Shown in pieces: positions 58,178 to 64,000 of a DNA stretch of 64,000 nt (its first letter is position 1; each line of letters starts with the position of its first letter). Where the stretch lies: positions 236,080-300,079 of the forward strand of contig MU130381.1 in NCBI GenBank assembly GCA_015039465.1, in the 5' to 3' direction. This DNA is from Phlegmacium glaucopus (Eukaryota > Basidiomycota > Agaricomycetes > Agaricales > Cortinariaceae). A model generated the notes under the pieces. The model did not search any database and was not told the DNA's origin. It saw only the letters and a list, made by a program, of their open reading frames with translations. A program made the translations under genes and the position numbers.

Positions 58178-58188
58178 AAAGACAAAAC

Positions 58189-59640
58189 ATGTTTCTTCGC
58201 TATATGATCCGTGTCCCCCAACTCTCTCGAGGACTCGCTACCCACGTAGGTCCAGCGTTGGCTACGCCAGCTATCCTCCACCTCAAGACTGGTCAATCCT
58301 TCTATGGCAAGTCCTTTGGCGCTCCCAAGAGCATCTTTGGAGAGACCGTTTTCTCCACCTCGATCACATCTTGTATGTTGTCTGTCCATCTCGACTCCCC
58401 ATTTTATTCTCATCTTCTTCCTAGATACAGAATCTATGACCGACCCCTCTTACCGCGGTCAAATCTTGGTTTTCACCAGTCCTATGATTGGGAATTATGG
58501 GGTACCTGTCAACAAGGCGCCTTTTAATTCCCAGGATGTTGGAGTCATCCTTGAATCGCAGAATATTCAATGTGCCGCTGTCGTCGTTGGTGACGTCGCG
58601 GAAAAATTTTCACACTACACCGCCGTCGAATCTCTTGCCGCTTGGTGTAAGCGTTATGACGTTCCTGGCATCACAGGCGTTGATACTCGAGCTATCACAC
58701 GACTCCTGCGCGACCAAGGTACCACGTTAGGACGTGTTGCCATTGGCGCAGATACATTGCTTCCTTCTCCAGAAGCAGCTCAATATTGGGATCCTTCTGC
58801 GGAGAATTTGGTGGATCAGGTGTCAACCAAGATGCCTTACCAATTGAACTCCAACGGCAGCATTAAAATTGCTGTTCTCGACTTTGGAGCCAAAGCCAAC
58901 ATTCTCCGCTCTCTCGTCCGTCGCGATGTCGCAGTCACCGTCCTCCCATGGAACTACGACTTCAATTCTGTACGAGACCAGTTTGATGGTCTATTTTTGA
59001 CCAATGGGCCAGGTGACCCTAGTCATTGCATGGAAGCAGCTCTCGAATTACGTCGCACATTGCAAGAATGGAATAAGCCTATCTTCGGTATTTGTATGGG
59101 TCATCAGATCATCGGAATGGCTGCAGGGCTCGATGCCTATCGCATGACCTTTGGTAACCGTGGCCATAATCAACCGGTACTGGCTTTGGCTTCTGCTGGT
59201 TCAATCAAAGCGGGAAGAGTATATGTGACGAGGTAAGTGTTCTACTTAATGGTTCACAACTATTTTATTGATGATTTTCTTTCAAGTCAAAACCATCAGT
59301 ATGCGTTGAAGTTGCAGGACCCCTTCCCTCAGGGATGGGAACCCTTTTTCATCAACTGCAACGATTCCTCTGTAGAAGGCATCAAATCCACTGAGGAGTC
59401 TGGAAAGAAGGTCTGGGGTGTCCAATTCCACCCTGAGAGCGCAGGTGGTCCCCTTGATACGATGGAGGTCAGTTGTGATGTCTGATTTTTGTATACGTAA
59501 TCTCATCTTCCCTTCCCGTACAGATGTTTACAGATTTTGTCTCTGAGTGCAAAGCCCATAAGGCTCAGGTTGAATATTCGTCTGCTTACGACAGAGTCGA
59601 GATTCCCCTGCAGCGAGTTGCAGTAACCGCTACTGCCTGA
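58189..59640 (+). CDS. CPA1: Carbamoyl-phosphate synthase, arginine-specific small (glutaminase) subunit
   Basis: Hydrolyses glutamine to supply ammonia to the large subunit for carbamoyl phosphate, the first committed step toward citrulline and arginine. Start ATG 58189 (MFLRYMIRVPQLSRGLATH), a basic, amphipathic N-terminus consistent with mitochondrial targeting. The N-domain follows (TPAILHLKTGQSFYGKSFG, IFGETVFSTSITSYTESMT, GQILVFTSPMIGNYGVP, VPGITGVDTRAITRLLRDQ). The class I glutaminase domain contains KIAVLDFGAKANILRSLVR, GLFLTNGPGDPSHC, IFGICMGHQIIGMAAGLD with the nucleophile Cys, GNRGHNQPV, TSQNHQYALK and VWGVQFHPESAGGPLDTME, with the His-Glu pair. TGA 59638-59640. Three introns. It is preceded by a leader uORF. 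Confidence 0.94.
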
Positions 59641-59775
59641 AACCAGTAATCGTTGTACCTTTGAACTTGTACTTTTATCAGTGTTCTATTTTGGTAGTGG
59701 ATATAACATGTTTTGAATTTGATTGTCACTTTTGATTGTCAAGTCATCTGCCTCAAGCTTTCGACTTGAACAAGC

Positions 59776-61389
59776 ATGAACTTCTTGGATACTTATGACA
59801 TATCTAGGTCAGCTACTCCAAATCCCAGTCAAAACGAACAGCCTTCCTTGAATGAAGAAGTCAATCAAGTGATTAGTCAACTGGGGCATTTCTGGGGTGG
59901 CTTCAGGAAACAGGTGTTTCTCATTCATTGGTGCATGGATTCTCATTATAACTTTACCTCAAAAGAGTCAAACCGCCTTGGAAACCGCCCGAAAGGACTT
60001 TAGTGAGGTCGTTGTCCAGGCACAGAAAGAACTGTCTAAGTTTACCACCGTCGAGGATCTCAAAGAGCCTGAGACGACTGAAGAAACAGATCCTACGACG
60101 TCGGCTACTGGACCTAGCTTAGATGCCCCGACTACTGAAGAACCCTCTACGTCTGCTTCCTCTCCCGCCGACAAGGAAACTCCCACCGCATCGACTAGCA
60201 CGACTACCCTATTTTCCCGTCTCCAATCCGCTCTTCCGCCCAATATTGTTACAACCGTCCATAATCACCTCCCTGATTCGCTCAAGTCAGCGTCCGAAAG
60301 CCTTGATTTCAGCCAATTGGGCACGAATCTCATGTCTGAATTCCAACGTGTGCAAGGTGTTACTCGTGCACAGGCGGAGGAATATGTTCTCAAGAGTGAG
60401 GTGTTAATACGGGATGCCATGAAGGAAGCTAGTGAGGTACTTCGCGACGCTGTGAAAGTCATACCCCCAGACCAAGTAGGGTCGAGTGAGAGTGGTTCAG
60501 GTGTTATCTGGGACGGCACGGATATGTGGATGTTACCTGCAGACTCGTCTGATCACACTGGGAGGGAGACAGGAACATCGAGAAATGTAGAGACTCAAAC
60601 CGCGGTTTCAACTCGTGCTGAAGCACTTCTTCGACGGCTGAAGCGTGATCCTGCTATTCTGAGGCATGATCCAGAAGCAGATGAAGGGATCAGAGACGAA
60701 TATCATGCATGGTTGGAAACAGAGGTCAACGCTAAGGAGGGGGGCATCGACGGACAGGAGTGGACAAGTAACATTGCCGCTGTGCTAGAAGAGCCTCTTG
60801 ATGGGCCAGCACTGAAGGAACTACGGGATAAGCTTGGTAAACTCTTTATTTTCTCGATGGTTGTCTAGATATTCAAACACCCATCTGATCCAGCGCCGTC
60901 TGAATTGACCTTACCAGGCTTCTGGCTGCGATTCTTCTTCCGGACACATCAAATTCGCAAAGAGGAGGAGAAGCGGAAAGCCTTGATACAAAGTTTGTGT
61001 TATAGCATCCTAGAATCTTTTTTTAAAACTGATAAACATCTTAGGCACTACGGATAACGACGAAGATTTTAGCTGGGAAGACGACGACGAAGAACCCTCT
61101 GGAACTCCCGATGGCAAGCCTGTAATAGTGAAGGCTAGATCTTCGATCGCATCGGTATGACATTTATCTGAGCATTAAAAGAAATGTTAATGAAAGGGTT
61201 ACCATGTAGTTAGACACCAAGACGATAAAGGGAAGGATTTCTCCTCCTACTTCACAGCTAAATACTCAAGTTTCGCCGTCGCCTCGTGTAAGCAGCGAAG
61301 ACAGTTTCGATTTTGTGTCTTCATCAAATGTTAGTGTCGATGAGATGCCTCGGAAGGTCAAAGACGAGGATGATAGTGACTGGGAATAA
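59776..61389 (+). CDS. BSD-domain protein
   Basis: Start ATG 59776 (MNFLDTYDISRSATPNPSQ), then NEEVNQVISQLGHFWGGFR and, after an intron, SQTALETARKDFSEVVVQA. A Thr/Ser/Pro-rich linker follows, then an amphipathic region (LFSRLQSALPPNIVTTVHN, SLDFSQLGTNLMSEFQRVQ). The BSD-type domain reads YHAWLETEV, EWTSNIAAVLEEPLDGPAL, KELRDKL, APSELTLPGFWLRFFFRTH, QIRKEEEKRKALIQ, with the paired aromatic FW that defines the fold. An acidic tail (DNDEDFSWEDDDEEPSG) ends DDSDWE at TAA 61387-61389. The SWEDD/DSDWE tail and helical N-terminus match fungal and animal synapse-associated-protein-like BSD proteins. Molecular role unknown. Five introns. Confidence 0.82.
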
Positions 61390-61579
61390 TTTGAATATTA
61401 TATATATCATTTGATTTATTTTTGTGATGCTTTGTTTGATGGCAAACATTGGCCAACGGTCTGAGGCCTCCCGATGAGGCGCATTTTTGTTCACAAAAGT
61501 CAACTACCAGCTAGCTCGTAGCATTCGATCTTGTACCCCCCCCAGCTACCTCGGCCAGCTCAGAAGGCCATATGTTTCA

Positions 61580-63875
61580 ATGCTTTCAGAGTTTCAGCCA
61601 AAGTTGTCGACCTCAGCTGCGCGAAGGCACCTCTGTTCTCATGCACTCGTCACTAACGCTCTCCGACTATTGTGGGTGGTCTTCATCATAGGAGGGGAGT
61701 TAGGCATCTTCTTCTGGAGTCTATCCGGATGTCGTTGGCCTTCAATCTACTCGGGACAAGTAGGAACCAATCCCATTCTCCTTTTCTGACAAGTTCAATA
61801 CTCATAATATATGGCTTGTCTATTTATCATTAGAAATCCGGTCAAAAATTAAAGGCCACACATGTCTTGCTCCTCGCTGATACGCAAGTACAGCACTCAA
61901 CTCTTGAGAAGAAACGCAGCTGGTGGGCCCATCGCATCTTGTTCGAGTTGAACCTGAGGAAGAGCTGGCATGTTACTTCAAGACTCAAACCAGACGCTGT
62001 GATATTTCTAGGGGATATGCTTGCTAATGGGAAGTCAGCACAATCGTTAGAAGAGTGAGTGCGTCATTTTGGTCAAACACGATCAAAAATTGTTTACGAG
62101 AGCGCTAACTGTATCAGGTATAAGCAAGCAGCTCAGAAATTCAAATCTATATTCTCCGTAGACCGAAGTGTACCTGTCCACTACGTCGTAGGCAACAATG
62201 ATGTCGGGTGAGTTAGGCCTCGCTTTATGGCCTTTTAATCTCCTCACCATACTCTCCCTTCAGATTAGGGTTAGCTCCTTCCGTCACTAAAAAAGTACGG
62301 TCGTACTATCTGCAGTCGTTTGGGCCTGTCAACAAGAATTTCGAAATAGCCAATCACACTTTTATCGGCTTGGATGCTCCAGGCATCGTCGATGAAGATT
62401 ATCAACGGCACGGGAAATATATCACCTTTGACAACTGGAAACCCATTACTGGTGGCCCGGTATCCTTTGTTAATCAGATGGCAGAATGTAGGCATCTCTC
62501 AACGTTTCCTTTGCAACGAAACTTCAAGAGGCTGAGAACCATTTTCAACAGATGAATCACAACATGCCATCCTTCTCAGTCATATACCTCTCTCCCGTTC
62601 CGAAACGGCCTATTGTGGACCTCTGAGAGAGAAGGGTACCATTCGTAGAGGTGCCGGTCCAGGTTATCAGAGCATGCTTGGCAAACAAACGACGAATTTC
62701 TTACTCAAAAATTTACAACCTGTGGCTATTTTCAGGTAGTTTCTGTTGTCTTTCTTTTCTATACCTATACTTGAACCCTGGCTTGTCTTCTCTCCAACAG
62801 CGCAGACAATCGAGATTATTGTGAATACGTTCATGTGGGTCCGGGAGATTCTGCGGACACAACCAACCCACATGGTCCTATACGTGAAGTGACAGTCAAG
62901 TCTTTTTCAATGTCCGTTCACATCAGACAACCGGGTTTCCAACTGTTATCTCTCGTCGATCCCGCAAAACTTGCCAGTTCAGATTTAAAATCCTTTGCCG
63001 ATACTCCCTGTTTGCTTCCTGATCAATACCGGATATATACATCATTCTACGCGCCTTGCATATTCTTGACCTTCCTCATTCTCGTGGCGCTTAATTTCAG
63101 CAGAGCACGATTTCGTACTCTTCGAAAACCTGAAAATCTATCTCTTACACCACCTACACGCAGCAGCAGTGGACGCGCTAGTCCTAATCCGATGGTGAAT
63201 CCGGATTCTGCAATGTGGACTGCGACATGGTCGCCTTACGCCCCTGCGTTATCAGTCAGTCCGCCTGGAACACTTCCGTCGTATATTCGTACCCCGCATA
63301 CTCCTGCAGGAATAACGAGGATGCTCGAGGCTTCTCAACCTGGAACACCTAACCCTGCCTCACCTTCTTCTCTCGTCGTTCCAATGTCTTATTCCGATCG
63401 AGACGAGGACGAGGAGGATACTTTGTACCCTACACAATATGCGGCACGACGAGATATTCATATGCAGCGCGAAGACGATGATTGGTCCTACGCTGGACGG
63501 AGCAAGGAGGACGAGGACTATGAAATGATTACGGATCAGGAAGCAGGTAGAGGAAACAGTTTGGGGCGTCAGATACATTCAGAGTTTATAACCGCGCCAG
63601 ATCATGCACGACAACCTTCCTCTTTGAGAAGGCAAAAGTGGTCCTGGTCTTATACCTTTACGTTCAAAGGACGAGCCAGAAGAATTACGCTCCGTCTCCC
63701 GTCTTGGACTTCCGTGTATAATTTCTTTGATCTCTTTGGATTGAGTGGATCAGACTCTATGGGGATTTCTCCACGAAGGCGGAGAGATCGATGGATGTCA
63801 GTAATCTTGGATGCTTTGAGTGTTCTCTGGCCAGCAGTGATTGTATGGGTAATCATTAATTGGACAATTTTATAG
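61580..63875 (+). CDS. Ted1/Cdc1-type phosphoesterase paralogue, predicted pseudoenzyme
   Basis: Same architecture as the gene at 50988-52919. Start ATG 61580 (MLSEFQPKLSTSAARR) or upstream 61487; first helix ALRLLWVVFIIGGELGIFF. The lumenal domain contains THVLLLADTQVQHSTLEK, WWAHRILFELNLRKSWHV, PDAVIFLGDMLANGKSAQS, VPVHYVVGNNDVG, FEIANHTFIGLDAPGIVDE, HAILLSHIPLSRSETAYCG, PLREKGTIRRGAGPGYQS, PVAIFSADNRDYCEY and RQPGFQLLSL. A second helix follows (YAPCIFLTFLILVALNF), then a long Ser/Asp-rich region and C-terminal helix VLWPAVIVWVIINWTIL, TAG 63873-63875. Compared with the catalytic copy, GDMMD is GDMLA, GNHD is GNND and GDDHDYC is ADNRDYC, so several metal-binding or catalytic residues are lost while the frame is open throughout. 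Confidence 0.85.
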
Positions 63876-64000
63876 ACATTACCAATGTTATGCTACAGAT
63901 AGTTGATTACATGTGATGGTAAACTCTTCCTTCGATGTTCAGTTACTGGGTACGCTGTTTATGTGAAACTGGCTGTTGCGTCGTAGGGTTGAAGACGGGT

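Overview
This window is nuclear DNA of a filamentous basidiomycete, most likely an Agaricomycete (mushroom-forming fungus). Nearly every gene is cut by many introns of about 45-65 nt with GT(A/G)NGT donors. Gene spacing is tight, often with divergent pairs only 100-150 bp apart. The conserved proteins have fungal architectures: velvet factor, DUF4045/gelsolin protein, Ted1/Cdc1 phosphoesterase, and CPA1 with an arginine-attenuator uORF. No transposon, rRNA operon, CRISPR array or intact tRNA was recognised. Most gene models below were built by hand-splicing, so internal exon edges are inferred.

Layout. 1-7.1 kb: 5' part of a P5B-type ATPase (-, runs off the left edge), a short-chain dehydrogenase (+), a nuclear FKBP prolyl isomerase (-) and the ARPC4 subunit of Arp2/3 (+). 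7.6-14.4 kb: a Rad5/HLTF-type helicase-ubiquitin ligase (-) and the SMC5/6 kleisin NSE4 (+), sharing a 142-bp promoter with MluI-type boxes; the NSE4 tail is tandemly duplicated. 14.4-17.1 kb: sparse DNA with decayed repeats and a small Zn2Cys6/coiled-coil ORF. 17.1-26.3 kb: gelsolin-repeat protein (-), secreted GPI-type protein (-), coiled-coil protein (+), ribosomal protein uS7 (+). 28-36.2 kb: two unnamed nuclear-type proteins, a Ten1-like OB-fold protein and a velvet factor, all on the minus strand. 37.2-42.1 kb: F-box/propeller protein (-), WDR83 (+), LSM2 (-), ribosomal protein eS8 (-). 42.6-49.2 kb: two UDP-glucose pyrophosphorylase paralogues pointing at each other. 51-63.9 kb: Ted1/Cdc1-type phosphoesterase (-), complex I NDUFB2 (-), a large acidic nuclear protein (+), CPA1 with its leader peptide (+), a BSD-domain protein (+) and a second Ted1/Cdc1 paralogue (+).

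How genes relate. RAD5 and NSE4 both serve replication-associated DNA repair and share an apparent G1/S-type promoter. UDP-glucose pyrophosphorylase feeds cell-wall glucan synthesis, and one copy has a substitution in its nucleotide-binding loop. The two Ted1-like proteins are a catalytically intact and a catalytically degenerate member of one family, about 9 kb apart. The most striking signals are a spliced arginine-attenuator uORF before CPA1, in which splicing creates the key Asp; a 6-nt microexon encoding Gly-Leu of the Rad5 Walker A motif; and a predicted pseudoenzyme of the GPI-processing phosphoesterase family.
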